Below are positions 53,635 through 63,720 of a stretch of DNA of 64,000 bases, one piece after another. The stretch's first letter is position 1; every line of letters starts with the position of its first letter. This DNA is from Sphingomonas changnyeongensis (GTDB taxonomy: Bacteria; Pseudomonadota; Alphaproteobacteria; Sphingomonadales; Sphingomonadaceae): contig NZ_CP047895.1 of assembly GCF_009913435.1 (NCBI RefSeq), positions 186,001 to 250,000 on the forward strand, written 5' to 3'. The position numbers and the translations under genes are program-made. A model generated the notes under the pieces. It did no database searches. It worked only from the letters and a program-made list of their open reading frames with translations, and was not told the origin of the DNA.

Positions 53635-56457
53635 CGACCACCTCGGCACAGCGGCCGCACAGCCCGCCATCGGCCGCCACATCGGGCAGATGCCGCCAGC
53701 AGCGGCCGCATTTATGGGCGGTGGTGCGGGTCACGGCGATCTCCTCGCCCGGCGACACCTTCGCCACGATGAACAGCTCTTCCAGATCGGCGTCGTGATG
53801 GCCCGGCACGGTGATCTCGGCCTCCAGGCTCGATCCGATCAGCTTTTCGCGGCGCAGCGGCTCGATCGCTTCGGTAACCGCCGAACGCAGCGCGCGCAGC
53901 CCGGCCCATTTCGCGGCCAGATCCGGGTTCAGCCATGCAGCGTCGATGTCGGGCCAGGTCGCCAGATGCACCGAGCCTTCATCGTCCGGCCAGCGGCTCT
54001 GCCACGCTTCCTCGGCGGTGAAGGGCAGCACCGGGGCCAGATAGCGCACCAGCGCCCCGAACAGGATGTCGAGCACCGTGCGATAGGCGCGGCGGCGCGG
54101 CGCATCGGCGGCGTCGCAATAAAGGCTGTCCTTGCGGATATCGAAGAAGAACGCCGACAGGTCCTCGTTCGCGAACTCGGCGATGCGGCGGACATAGCGG
54201 TTGAGCTCGAACGCATCCGCCGCCTCGCGCAGCTCGGCATCAAGCTCGGCCAGCCGGTGGAGGATATAGGCCTCCAGCTCGGGGAAATCGGTCACCGCCT
54301 CGGCGGCGTCAAAACCGTCGAGCGCGCCGAGCAGATAGCGGAAGGTGTTGCGCAGCTTGCGATAGGCATCGCTGGTCGTCGCCAGCACTTCCTTGCCGAT
54401 GCGGACATCCTCGAAATAGTCGGTCGAGGCGACCCAGAGGCGCAGGATGTCGGCCCCCGAATCCTGAATGACCTTGAGCGGATCGACGACATTGCCGAGC
54501 GATTTCGACATTTTGCGCCCCTGCCCGTCGAGCGCGAAGCCATGGGTGAGCACAGCGGCATAGGGTGCGCGCCCGCGCGTGCCGCACGCTTCAAGCAGCG
54601 AGGACTGGAACCAGCCGCGATGCTGGTCCGACCCTTCAAGATAAAGATCGGCGCGGACACCCGCGCCGTAGCGCGCCTCGACGACAAAGGCATGGGTGGA
54701 GCCGCTGTCGAACCAGACATCGAGAATGTCGGTGACCGGCATGTAGTCGGCGGGATCGCGGTCCGGCCCCAGCAGCGCCTGATGATCGGCCCCGAACCAT
54801 GCATCGGCCCCGCCGGCGCGGAATGCGGCGACGATCCGGGCATTGACGTCGGGATCGCGCAGATAATCGCCGGTGCGCCGGTCGAGATAGAGCGCGATCG
54901 GCACGCCCCAGGCGCGCTGGCGCGAAATCACCCAGTCGGGCCGCCCCTCGACCATCGCGCCGATGCGGTTGCGCCCCTTGTCGGGCACGAACCGGGTCGC
55001 GGCGATTGCATCGAGCGCAAGGCCGCGCAGCGTGGGCGCATTGTCGCCCGCCGCATCGGCCTGACCGGGCAGCGCGACCGGCCGGTCCATGCCGATGAAC
55101 CATTGCGGCGTGCAGCGGAAGATGATCCGCGCCTTGGACCGCCAGCTGTGCGGATAGCTGTGCTGGAACGCCCCGGCCGACAGCAATGCGCCGGCAGCGC
55201 CAAGATCGGCGCAAATCGGCCCTTCGGGGGCGTTGAACTTCGGGTTGATGACGCTCAGCCGCCGCGCATCCGCGCCGCCCAGCCACAGCCAGTCGTCGCG
55301 GTAGCGGCCATCGTCCATCACCGCGAACACCGGATGGATGTCATGCGCGCGGCACAGCGCGAAATCGTCCTCGCCATGATCGGGGCCATATGGACAAGGC
55401 CGGTGCCGGCATCGGTGGTGACGAAATCGCCGGGCAGCAGCGGGCGCGGGGCTGCGAAAAATCCGCCCAGCGCATGCATCGGATGGCGCGCCTTCGCGCC
55501 GGCAAGGTCGCTGCCCTTGCCGGACCAGAGTTCGGCGACCGTCGTGATGCCCATCCGCTTCTGCGCGGTGGCGATCAGGTCGCGGGCGATCAGCAGCCGC
55601 TTCGGCAGGATGTTGGCGGCATTGTCGAACGACGCATCGCCAAGCGCGCGGTCATACGACGGCGCGACCAGCACATATTCGACCTCAGGCCCATAGGCCA
55701 AAGCCTGGTTGACCGGGATCGTCCACGGCGTGGTCGTCCAGATCACCGCATGCGCGCCGACCAGATCGGGGGCGTTCGGCGCGTCGATGATCTCGAAGGC
55801 GACGTCGATCTGGGTCGAGGTCACGTCCTCATATTCGACCTCGGCCTCGGCGAGCGCGGTCTTTTCGACCGGGGACCACATCACCGGCTTCGCGCCGCGA
55901 TAAAGCTGGCCGCTCTCGGCGAACTTCAGCAGCTCGCCGACGATCGTCGCCTCAGCATCGAAGGTCATGGTCAGATAGGGATCGTCCCAGTCGCCCATGA
56001 TGCCCAGGCGCTGGAACTGCGCCTTCTGCACGCCCACCCATTTGTCGGCATAGGCGCGGCACTGGGCGCGGAACTCGGCCGGGGGAACCTCGTCCTTGTT
56101 CTTCTTCTGCTTGCGATATTCCTCTTCGATCTTCCATTCGATCGGCAGGCCGTGGCAGTCCCAGCCGGGCACATAGGGGGCGTCCTTGCCCAGCAGCGAC
56201 TGGGTGCGCACGATGATGTCCTTCAGGACCTTGTTCATCGCATGGCCCATATGGATGTCGCCATTGGCGTAGGGCGGGCCGTCATGCAGGATGAAACGCG
56301 GCGCGCCGGCGCGCGCGGCGCGCAGCCGCTGATACAGGCCGATACGGTCCCAGCGCGCGAGAATCGCGGGTTCCTTCTGGGCCAGCCCGGCCTTCATCGG
56401 GAAATCGGTCTTCGGCAGGAAGACGGTGTCGCGGTAATCGGTCTGTGTATCGGCCAT
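53627..56457 (-). CDS. ileS: Isoleucyl-tRNA synthetase (reading frame broken once)
   Basis: Charges tRNA-Ile and edits valine. The N-terminal part has the class I motif GDIHMGHAMNK and runs to GTGLVHMAP. The frame then fails near 55383. The other part resumes with VFAVMDDGRYRDDW, the KMSKSLGN motif and the C-terminal zinc finger CGRCWRHLP...CGRC. Adding one G to GGGG at 55382-55385 joins them as HMAPDHGEDDFALCRAHDIHPVFAVMDDG, the expected family sequence. The gene is essential, so the break is most likely a sequencing error. Start at 56457 (MADTQTDYRDT). Confidence 0.93.
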
Positions 56458-56566
56458 AAGAGCCGCGCGCTTAACGGAAACGGCGCGCGAAGTCACGCGG
56501 CGCGACGGGCCGGGGGTGCCGATGGGACGAGGCAGTGGCAGCGCAGTGGCCGGGCGGCACCAACGC

Positions 56567-56596
56567 AAAACGGCGCGGAGGTCGCCCCCCGCGCCG
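56567..56596 (-). terminator. Terminator of rpoZ
   Basis: On the minus strand CGGCGCGG and CCGCGCCG form an 8-bp stem with a 10-nt loop, followed by TTTTG. It lies about 30 bases after the rpoZ stop and before ileS. Confidence 0.75.
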
Positions 56597-56628
56597 CTTG
56601 TTCCGCCGGCCTGGCCTGACCGGCCGGC

Positions 56629-56970
56629 TTATTCGTAATCCGGGCCGAGATTCTGGTTGCGCGGCGGCGCGGCGGCGGTGAGGCGCAGCGCCTCGGCCGA
56701 CGCGGCCAGCGAACCGACTTCATCGGGCGCGTCATCATCGTCGATCTGCACGCGCTGCAGGCCGGAGACGACGGCATCATGCAGGTCGGCGGGCAGCACC
56801 GTCTGTTCGGCGATCTCGCGCAGCGCGACGACCGGGTTCTTGTCGCGGTCGCGGTCCAGCGTCAGTTCGGCGCCACCGGAAATCTGCCGGGCGCGCTGCG
56901 CCGCCAGCAGCACGAGATCGAAGCGGTTCGGAACCTTGTCGACGCAATCCTCGACAGTAACGCGCGCCAT
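56629..56970 (-). CDS. rpoZ: RNA polymerase omega subunit
   Basis: The smallest RNA polymerase core subunit and part of a ppGpp-binding site. The 113-residue protein begins [29 protein letters not shown], the omega signature, followed by [11 protein letters not shown]. The C-terminal extension ([12 protein letters not shown] and onward) is acidic and alphaproteobacteria-like. Its usual neighbour spoT/rel is not present here. It is divergent from the phospholipase D-type gene. Confidence 0.95.
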   Translation of the reverse strand: MARVTVEDCVDKVPNRFDLVLLAAQRARQISGGAELTLDRDRDKNPVVALREIAEQTVLPADLHDAVVSGLQRVQIDDDDAPDEVGSLAASAEALRLTAAAPPRNQNLGPDYE

Positions 56971-57116
56971 AAACGCTCCAGAAAAAGCGGGTTGTGCGGA
57001 AGGCGGCCCACATAGGCGGCGCGCGCGGCGGAGTCAATGTAAACGCGGCCCGCCGGCTCCCTCCCTCAGCCCCGCCGGCGGTTGCGCGCCCTGCCCGCCT
57101 TTGCCATCACACCGGC

Positions 57117-58271
57117 GTGAACGCGCAAGCACAGATCGGGGCCGACCGCCTCAGGCTGGTCAGCTCGGGGCCGGACCGTCTGGCGGCGCTGCTCGACCTG
57201 ATCGCCGGGGCTCAGCATTCGCTCCGGCTGCTCTATTACATCTTCGCCCCCGACGACACGGGCACGCAGGTGCGCGACGCGCTGGTGGCGGCGGCGGCGC
57301 GCGGGGTGCGGGTCAGGCTGCTGCTCGACGGCTTCGGCAGCGCGGCCGACGATCCGTTCCTCGCGCCACTCAGCGATGCGGGGGCGGAAATCTGCCGCTT
57401 CATCCCCCGGCTCGGGCGGCGCTATCTGCTGCGCAACCACCAGAAGCTGGCACTGGCCGACGAGGCGGTGGCGATCATCGGCGGGTTCAATATCGAGGAG
57501 TCCTATTTCGCCGAGGGCGATCCCGATGGCTGGCGCGATCTGGGGCTGATTGTCGATGGCCCGGCGGCGGCGCGGCTGACCGGCTATTACGACATGGTGT
57601 TCGCCTGGTCGGGCCAGCCGCGCCCGCGCATGCGCGCGCTGCGCCGCGCGCTGTTCGGCTGGAGCGAGCGCGAAGGGCCGGTGCGCTGGCTGCTCGGCGG
57701 GCCGACCATCCGGATGAGCCCCTGGGCGGCCCAGCTACGCGCCGATCTGGGCGCGGCCACAAGGCTGAGGCTGATCGCCGCCTATTTCGCCCCCGCCCCC
57801 ACCTGGCTGCGCCGCATCGAACGCGTCGCGCGGCGCGGATCGGCGCATCTGCTGACCGCCGGCCGGTCCGACAACGGCACCACCATCGCGGCGGCACGCT
57901 TCACCTATCCCGGCCTGTTGCGGCGCGGCGCGCGCATCCATGAATATGACCGGCAGCGGCTGCACACCAAACTCTATGTGATCGACGACATCGTCCATAT
58001 CGGCTCGGCCAATCTCGACATGCGCAGCCTGTTTCTGAACATGGAGCTGATGCTGAGGATCGAGGATGCGGCGCTCAGCCGCCAGCTGAGCGCCTATTTC
58101 GAGGGCGAATGCGCAGCGGCGCGGCAATGGCGGCTGGCGGATCTGGCGGGCTGGCGGCACTGGCCGGGGCGGATCCGGCATGCGCTCGCCTATTTTCTGG
58201 TCGCCGTCGTCGATTACACGGTGTCGCGCCGCCTGAACTTCGGCGGCAGCCTCAACGTCGACAGCAAATAG
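57117..58271 (+). CDS. Phospholipase D-family protein (cardiolipin synthase-like)
   Basis: A 384-residue enzyme with two HKD motifs: RNHQKLALAD...GGFN near residue 110 and RLHTKLYVIDD...GSANLDMRS near 285. This pattern is that of bacterial cardiolipin/phospholipid synthases. It lacks the N-terminal membrane helices of ClsA and so resembles ClsB/ClsC. The GTG at 57117 is the most likely start; the open frame extends upstream to 56994 through the rpoZ promoter region. A phospholipid-type methyltransferase is the convergent neighbour. Confidence 0.85.
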   Translation: MNAQAQIGADRLRLVSSGPDRLAALLDLIAGAQHSLRLLYYIFAPDDTGTQVRDALVAAAARGVRVRLLLDGFGSAADDPFLAPLSDAGAEICRFIPRLGRRYLLRNHQKLALADEAVAIIGGFNIEESYFAEGDPDGWRDLGLIVDGPAAARLTGYYDMVFAWSGQPRPRMRALRRALFGWSEREGPVRWLLGGPTIRMSPWAAQLRADLGAATRLRLIAAYFAPAPTWLRRIERVARRGSAHLLTAGRSDNGTTIAAARFTYPGLLRRGARIHEYDRQRLHTKLYVIDDIVHIGSANLDMRSLFLNMELMLRIEDAALSRQLSAYFEGECAAARQWRLADLAGWRHWPGRIRHALAYFLVAVVDYTVSRRLNFGGSLNVDSK

Positions 58272-58289
58272 GCGTCGGCCGGGGGCCGC

Positions 58290-58907
58290 TCAGTCCTTCC
58301 AGCCGAAGAAGCAGAAGCCGGGCGGCACGTTCCACAGCTCGACCGACCGGTCGATGCGCGGAAAGGCCGGTGCCAGCCAGCGCAGCGACTTGGCCGAGAA
58401 CTGATAGACCAGAAATGCCCCGCCCGGACGCAGCACCGCAGCGGTCGCCGCCGCGATGCGCGCGGCCACACCCTCGGGCAAGGTCGAAAAGGGCAGGCCG
58501 GAGACGATGTAATCGGCCGCGTCATGGCCGAGATCGGCGATGATCTGTTCGACATCGGCCGCCGAGCCGCGGACCAGGCACAGGCGCGGATCGGCGATCT
58601 CGCGCTTCAGATAGTCGATGAAATCGGGATTGGGATCGATCGCGATCAGCACCGCATCGGCGGGCAGCCGGTCGAGGATCGGCCGGGTGAAAGTGCCGAC
58701 GCCCGGCCCATATTCGACGAACAGCCGCACCCGCGCCCAGTCGACCGGGGCGAGAACGCGCGCGATCAGGCGCTGTGACGACGGCACGATCGATCCGACC
58801 ATGGCCGGTGCCTTCAGGAACCCGCGCAGGAACAGGACCGGCGGCAGCCGCCAGAACGCGGCGGCACCGGGGATGCGCCATTTGCGGCGGGCGGTTGAAG
58901 CGGACAT
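58290..58907 (-). CDS. Class I methyltransferase, phospholipid N-methyltransferase-like
   Basis: A 205-residue AdoMet-dependent enzyme. An N-terminal amphipathic/membrane-contacting segment (FLRGFLKAPAMVGSIVPSS) is followed by motif I VEYGPGVGTFT, a DPNPDFIDYL acidic loop and SGLPFSTLP. This combination resembles the short PmtA-type methyltransferases that convert phosphatidylethanolamine to phosphatidylcholine. AGGAGA precedes the ATG at 58907. Convergent with the cardiolipin synthase-like gene, so both act on membrane lipid. Confidence 0.78.
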   Translation of the reverse strand: MSASTARRKWRIPGAAAFWRLPPVLFLRGFLKAPAMVGSIVPSSQRLIARVLAPVDWARVRLFVEYGPGVGTFTRPILDRLPADAVLIAIDPNPDFIDYLKREIADPRLCLVRGSAADVEQIIADLGHDAADYIVSGLPFSTLPEGVAARIAAATAAVLRPGGAFLVYQFSAKSLRWLAPAFPRIDRSVELWNVPPGFCFFGWKD

Positions 58908-59056
58908 CGTCTCTCCTGACGCGGGGCGCGCGTCCGTCGCAAATCCGCCCCGCAATGGCAAGTCAGGGACGCCCCGTGCGCGACGGGCGGTTTCCGGGAC
59001 CGGCTGAAAGACCAAGACTTTACAGCGCCCGCCATTGCCCTATCGCTGCCTGGGCA

Positions 59057-60414
59057 ATGGCGGATCATGGTGACAGGGACATGCCGGCTGGCGGGGACGC
59101 GGAACTGAACGGCCATCATGGCGCGGCCCCGGACGGGCGGACGGCGGCGGCGCGCAGCCGACCGGCGCAGCCCCGCCGTTCAAGCTGCTGTTCATCGTCA
59201 TGCTGGTGATCGCCGCCGGCAACACCGCGCTGCAATCGGTGCTGCCCGCGATCGGCCGGTCGCTCAAGGTGCCCGACAGCGCGGTCGCCGCGGCCTTTTC
59301 GGTGTCGGCACTGGTCTGGGTGATCGCCGCGCCGTTCTGGGCCGAACGGTCGGACCGGGCCGGGCGGCGGGCGATGGTGCTGCTTGGCCTGTTCGGCTTC
59401 ATCTCGTCGGTGTCGCTGTGCGGGGCGTTCCTCGCCGCCGGCATCATCGGCTTGATCGCCCCCGGCGTCGCCTTTGGCGCCTTCATCCTTGCCCGCATGC
59501 TTTATGGCGGTTTCGGCGCCGCCGCCCCGCCCGCCGCGCAGGCCATCGTCGCCGCGCACAGCAGCCGCGAGGAACGCACGGCGGCGCTCACCCTGCTCGC
59601 CTCGGCCTTCGGGCTTGGCACCATCCTGGGGCCGGCGCTTGCGCCCTTCTTCGTGCTGCCGGTGGTGGGGCTCGCTGGTCCCGCATTCGTCTTTTCAGGC
59701 TTTGGCCTGATCGTGCTCATCTATGCCTGGGCGCGGCTGGGCGACGATCAGCCGGCCGCCGCGCACGGTGCCGCGACCAGCTATCCCTCGATCGGCGGCG
59801 AACCGACCGGGGCCAGCGTGCGCGCGGCGATGGCCGAAGGCCGCACCCCGCCGATGAAGCTCACCGAACCGCGCATCTGGCCCTGGATGCTGACCGGGCT
59901 GGTCGCCGGCCATGCGCAGGCGATGACCGGCCAGGCGATCGGCTTTGTCGTGCTCGACCGGCTCGGCCTGTCGACGGTCGCGGCGGCGGGGGCGACCGGG
60001 CTGGTGCTGATGACCGGCGCGGGCGCGGCTTTGCTCGCGCAATGGGGGCTGATCCCGACGCTGAAGCTGAAACCCCGCGAACTGGCGCTGTGGGGCGCAT
60101 TGGTCTCGGCGCTCGGCTGTGTCGTGACCGGCTTTGCCACGTCGCTCCACATGCTGTGCGTCGCCTATGCGCTCGCCTCGCTGGGCTTTGGTTTTCTGCG
60201 CCCGGCCTTCACCGCGGGCGCGTCGCTCGCGGTCGGCGCGGACGAACAGGGCGCGGTCGCCGGGCGCACCACTTCGGTCAACGGGGCCTGCTTCGTGCTC
60301 GGCCCGTCGGTCGGCGTCGGCATGTATGAAATCTGGCCGCCTCTGCCCTATCTGGCCGCGGGTGCCGCGCTGCTGGCGCTGCTGCCCTATCTGGCCGCGC
60401 GACTCGCCCGCTGA
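59057..60414 (+). CDS. MFS transporter (N-terminal frame broken)
   Basis: A 12-span major facilitator with the loop 2-3 motif AERSDRAGRRAMVL and the motif C-like GLGTILGPALAPF, as in drug/proton antiporters. The membrane part is open from FKLLFIVMLVIAAGN at about 59179, but no usable start lies in that frame before a stop at 59071. A neighbouring frame from ATG 59057 (MADHGDRDMPAGGDAELNG) supplies a hydrophilic N terminus. Adding one base between about 59130 and 59160 joins them. A strong terminator follows at 60426-60467. Confidence 0.78.
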
Positions 60415-60425
60415 ACCCCGGGATC

Positions 60426-60467
60426 AAAAAAAAGGCCGGTCCAAATGGACCGGCCGGAAAAGTTTTT
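60426..60467. terminator. Bidirectional intrinsic terminator
   Basis: GGCCGGTCC and GGACCGGCC form a perfect 9-bp stem with a 4-nt loop. It is flanked by eight A residues on the left and GTTTTT on the right, so it can end transcripts from both sides. It closes the MFS gene. Confidence 0.85.
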
Positions 60468-60543
60468 AGGAGAGGATGCCTGAAAGGCCCGTCCTATGTG
60501 CAGTGCAGCATGGGTTTGTGCAAGTGCGAAGTGCGAAATATGC

Positions 60544-60560
60544 ATTGCATAAACTGCAAT
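60544..60560. promoter_or_regulatory. Dyad resembling a LysR-type box
   Basis: ATTGCA-TAAAC-TGCAAT is a perfect 6-bp dyad containing T-N11-A, 58 bases upstream of the LysR-type gene. The surrounding 60520-60570 is A/T-rich compared with the rest. It probably binds the adjacent regulator. Confidence 0.5.
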
Positions 60561-60618
60561 CATGATATGACGGCAGGCGCAGCGGGCGTGGCTCCGCATT
60601 CAGCAGGGGACGACAGGG

Positions 60619-61517
60619 GTGCGCCGGCTTCCGCCGATGACCGCGATCGAGGCATTTCAGCAGGTGGCCCGGCTCGGCTCGGTCAAGGCCGCGGCGGAGG
60701 AACTTGCGCTGTCTTCCCCTGCGCTCAGCCGGCGCGTGCAGACGCTGGAGCGGTTTCTGGGCCGGCCGCTGTTTGATCGCCTGCCCCAGGCGATGCGGCT
60801 GAATGGCGACGGCGAACGGCTGATGGACGCCATCGCCCCGCATCTGTCGGGCCTTGCCCAGGCGATTGAGGGGTTCACGAGCAGCGCGCCGGTGCTGCGG
60901 CTGCGGCTGGGGGTGCTGCCCTTGTTCGCAACGCAGCAATTGCTGCCGCTGCTGCCTGACCTGCGCGCCGCCCATCCCGAACTGCATCTGGACATCGACA
61001 CCGCGCCGCACAGCCTGTCGCGGCTGGGCGACGATCTCGACGCGACGATCTGGCTGGCGCGCGACATCGATCCGGGGCTTTACGCCTATCGGCTCGACCG
61101 CAACCAGGTTCTTGCCATCGGCGCGCGCAGCATGACCGAGGGGCCGGACGCGCTCCGCCATCCGCGCGATCTGGCGCGCACCACGGTATTCCTGCACCGC
61201 GACCTGCCGGATGCGTTCGACGCCTTTTGCGCCGCGCTCGGCCTGGGGCGGATCGAGCCGCAGGCGATCGACCATTATGATTCGGGACAGCTGATCCTGG
61301 AGGCAGCCGCGCAGGACTGGGCGTTGCGATGATGCATGAAAGCCATCTGCGCAATGCCAATGACCCGCGTCTTGTCAGGCTGTTCGACGTGTCGGCGACC
61401 AGCCCCTACAGCTATTGGTTCGCCTGCCGCCCGCGCGCCCTCAGGGCCCCGGCGGTCGCGATCTTCCACCGCTGGCTGACCGGACGGTTCGGAGATGGCG
61501 CAGACGCCGCCGCCTGA
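60619..61517 (+). CDS. LysR-family regulator, GcvA-like (frame broken near the C terminus)
   Basis: A winged-helix regulator: MRRLPPMTAIEAFQQVARLGSV and KAAAEELALSSPALSRRVQTLE (HTH) open the protein, followed by a substrate-binding domain. In the first frame it stops at 61332 after LEAAAQDWALR. The next frame continues MHESHLRNANDPRLVRLFD...YWFACRP to 61517, which is the normal GcvA-type end. Adding one base near 61308-61320 gives EAAAAGLGVAMMHESHL. The start is GTG at 60619, with GGGGA 8 bases upstream. Confidence 0.85.
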
Positions 61518-61521
61518 CCGG

Positions 61522-61817
61522 TCAGGCCGCGCGGCGCTGGGTCGCGCTCAGCCAGGCACGGGCCTGGCGCTGCGCTTCGGCGATTTCGCGCGCGGTCATT
61601 TCCTCGGCGATCTCGGCCCGGCATTGCTGGGCGCGGGCAAGGCCCGCCAGCGCCGACAGGTTGAACCATTTATGCGCCTCGATCAGGTCGACGCTCAGGC
61701 CGCCCGCCCCGAGGAATAGGCTATACCCAGTTCAAAACAGGCCTGAGCATCGCCGCGGGCGGCATCGCTCAGCCGCGACTCGATCAGGAACGCCGCACTC
61801 TTGTAGCTGCTGCCCAT
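61522..61817 (-). CDS. Sel1-repeat-like small protein (frame broken)
   Basis: From ATG 61817 the frame reads MGSSYKSAAFLIESRLSDAA...CFELGIAYSSGR and stops early. The next frame continues GGLSVDLIEAHKWFNLSALAG...EEMTAREIAEAQRQARAWL to the TGA at 61522. Adding one C to CCCC at 61707-61710 (plus strand) joins the parts into a protein of about 98 residues with one Sel1/TPR-like repeat (HKWFNLSALAG) and a charged C-terminal helix. The two parts are too short to stand out separately. Function unknown. Confidence 0.7.
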
Positions 61818-61900
61818 AAGGCCCCCTCCGCTTGCTACCGTGGACAGGATTGGGCGGCGGGACTGAAAAAATGGTTAACGCCCGGTCAGGGACGTGCCGG

Positions 61901-61946
61901 GTATATGGGAGGCCGGGTGGGGGTGCGGGCCGGTGCCGTTCTTCCC
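61901..61946 (+). repeat. Dispersed repeat, copy related to 28435-28507
   Basis: ATATGGGAGGCCGGGTGGGG, then TGCGGGCCGGTGCCGTTCTTCCC, matches the right arm of the 28387-28468 hairpin joined to the 17-base CCGGTGCCGTTCTTCCC unit. There is no complementary left arm here. It sits between the Sel1-like gene and panC. Confidence 0.65.
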
Positions 61947-61986
61947 GAACAAACGACTCCCCGCACCGCGACAAAAACGTCCCCGC

Positions 61987-62832
61987 TCAGCCGGGCATCA
62001 CCGCGATATTGTCGATCAGCCGGGTCGTGCCCAGCCAGGCGGCGGCGAGCAGGCGGGCCGGGCGGTCGAGTCGGTCGAGCGGGGCCAGCGTCGCGGCATC
62101 GGCAAGCGCGATATAGTCGATCGGCCCGAAGCCTGCGCGAACGAGCGCGGCCTCCGCCCGCGCCAGCGCCTCGGCAATGTCGCCGCCCGCCGCGATCGAC
62201 CCCGCCGCCTCGCCCAGCGCGCGCGGCAGTGCACGGGCCTGGGCGCGTTCTTCCTCGGTCAGATAGGCGTTGCGCGACGACAGGGCGACGCCATCCTCCT
62301 CGCGCTCGGTCGGCACGCCGATGATCTCGATCGGGAAATCCAGATCCGCGACCAGCCGGCGGATCACCGCCAGCTGCTGATAATCCTTTTCCCCGAACAG
62401 CGCGATGTCGGGACCGACCTGGTTGAACAGCTTGGCGACGACGGTGGCGACGCCGTCGAAATGGCCGGGCCGCGCCGCACCTTCAAGCGGGGCGGTGACG
62501 CCGCCGATCGTAATCGCGGTCGCAAACCCCGCTGGATACATGGTGTCCACCTCGGGCGCCCAGAGCAGCTGGCACCCCGCCTCGGCCAGCATCGCCTGAT
62601 CCTTGGCCAGCCGGCGCGGATAGCGGTCGAGATCCTCATGCGCGGCAAACTGGCGCGGATTGACGAAGATCGACGCGACGACATGGGGCGTGCGGCGGCG
62701 CGCCTCTTCGACCAGCGCGATATGGCCGGCGTGAAGCGCGCCCATGGTGGGGACGAACGCGACCGGCTGGCCATCGGCGCGCAGGGCGGCGACGGCGTCG
62801 CGAAGCGCATCGATCTGACGGATGGTTTGCAC
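61987..62832 (-). CDS. panC: Pantothenate synthetase
   Basis: Joins pantoate and beta-alanine with ATP to make pantothenate. The 281-residue length is normal. The HIGH-type motif is PTMGALHAGHIALV, with FVNPRQFAAHEDLDRYPR, the pocket FGEKDYQQL and the KMSKS-equivalent LSSRNAYL. The start is GTG at 62832 (VQTIRQIDALR), because upstream codons lie outside the conserved fold; GGAGG is 10 bases upstream. Divergent from mipZ. Confidence 0.94.
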   Translation of the reverse strand: MQTIRQIDALRDAVAALRADGQPVAFVPTMGALHAGHIALVEEARRRTPHVVASIFVNPRQFAAHEDLDRYPRRLAKDQAMLAEAGCQLLWAPEVDTMYPAGFATAITIGGVTAPLEGAARPGHFDGVATVVAKLFNQVGPDIALFGEKDYQQLAVIRRLVADLDFPIEIIGVPTEREEDGVALSSRNAYLTEEERAQARALPRALGEAAGSIAAGGDIAEALARAEAALVRAGFGPIDYIALADAATLAPLDRLDRPARLLAAAWLGTTRLIDNIAVMPG

Positions 62833-62916
62833 GGCTGGACGGCCTCCGATATGGGCGGCGCTGAATAGGGGCCGGATGCCGGCCATCAAGACTCTCAAGG
62901 GGCCGAACCGGATCTC

Positions 62917-63720
62917 ATGTCCTCAGACCGCACACATATCATTGTTTTTGCAAACGAAAAAGGCGGGACTGGCAAATCGACCACGGCGGTCCATGTTGCG
63001 GTCGCCCTCGCCGCGCAGGGCCGCCGCGTCGCCGCACTCGACCTTGATCATCGCCAGCGCACCCTTGCCCGCTATCTGGAAAACCGCGCCGCGACGGCCA
63101 GGCGCCGCCAGGTCGATCTGCCGACGCCGCGCGTCGACACGCATGGCGAGGGCGACGAGCAGGCGTTTCTCGACAAGGTTGCGGCGATGTCCGAGGGCGC
63201 GGAGTTTCTGGTGATCGACACGCCGGGCCGCGACGATCCGATCGCGCGGCGCGCGGCATCGCTTGCCAACACGCTGGTCACGCCGATGAACGACAGCTTT
63301 GTCGATTTCGATCTGATCGGCCAGGTCGACCCGGAAAGCTACAAGGTCAGCCGGCCAAGCTTTTATTCCGAACTGATCTGGGACGCGCGCAAGGCCCGCG
63401 CCAAGGCCGATGGCACGACCATCGACTGGGTGGTGCTGCGCAACCGCCTGCAGCATATCGAGGCGCGCAACATGCGCCGCGTGGGCGAGGCGCTGGCGGC
63501 GCTGGCGCGGCGCGTGGGCTTTCGCCTGATCCCCGGCCTTGGCGAGCGCGTCATCTACCGCGAGCTGTTCCCGAGCGGGCTGACGATGCTCGACATCGGC
63601 CAGATCCAGGATGTCGGGCTGGGCCATGTCGCCGCGCGGCAGGAGTTGCGCGAGCTGGTGGCGGGGCTTGGCCTGCCCGACGGCCAGGGCGGTGCGGCCG
63701 CGGACAGCGCCGGGGCCTGA
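62917..63720 (+). CDS. mipZ: Division-plane positioning ATPase MipZ
   Basis: A ParA-related ATPase that forms gradients from the ParB-bound poles and blocks FtsZ assembly, replacing MinCDE in many alphaproteobacteria. The 267-residue protein has the deviant Walker A ANEKGGTGKSTTA, the MipZ-specific LDLDHRQRTLARYLENR (ParA proteins have D-D-P-Q at this position), and FLVIDTPGRDDPIARRAA. Its TGA overlaps the next ATG by one base. parB is not in this window. Confidence 0.94.
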   Translation: MSSDRTHIIVFANEKGGTGKSTTAVHVAVALAAQGRRVAALDLDHRQRTLARYLENRAATARRRQVDLPTPRVDTHGEGDEQAFLDKVAAMSEGAEFLVIDTPGRDDPIARRAASLANTLVTPMNDSFVDFDLIGQVDPESYKVSRPSFYSELIWDARKARAKADGTTIDWVVLRNRLQHIEARNMRRVGEALAALARRVGFRLIPGLGERVIYRELFPSGLTMLDIGQIQDVGLGHVAARQELRELVAGLGLPDGQGGAAADSAGA

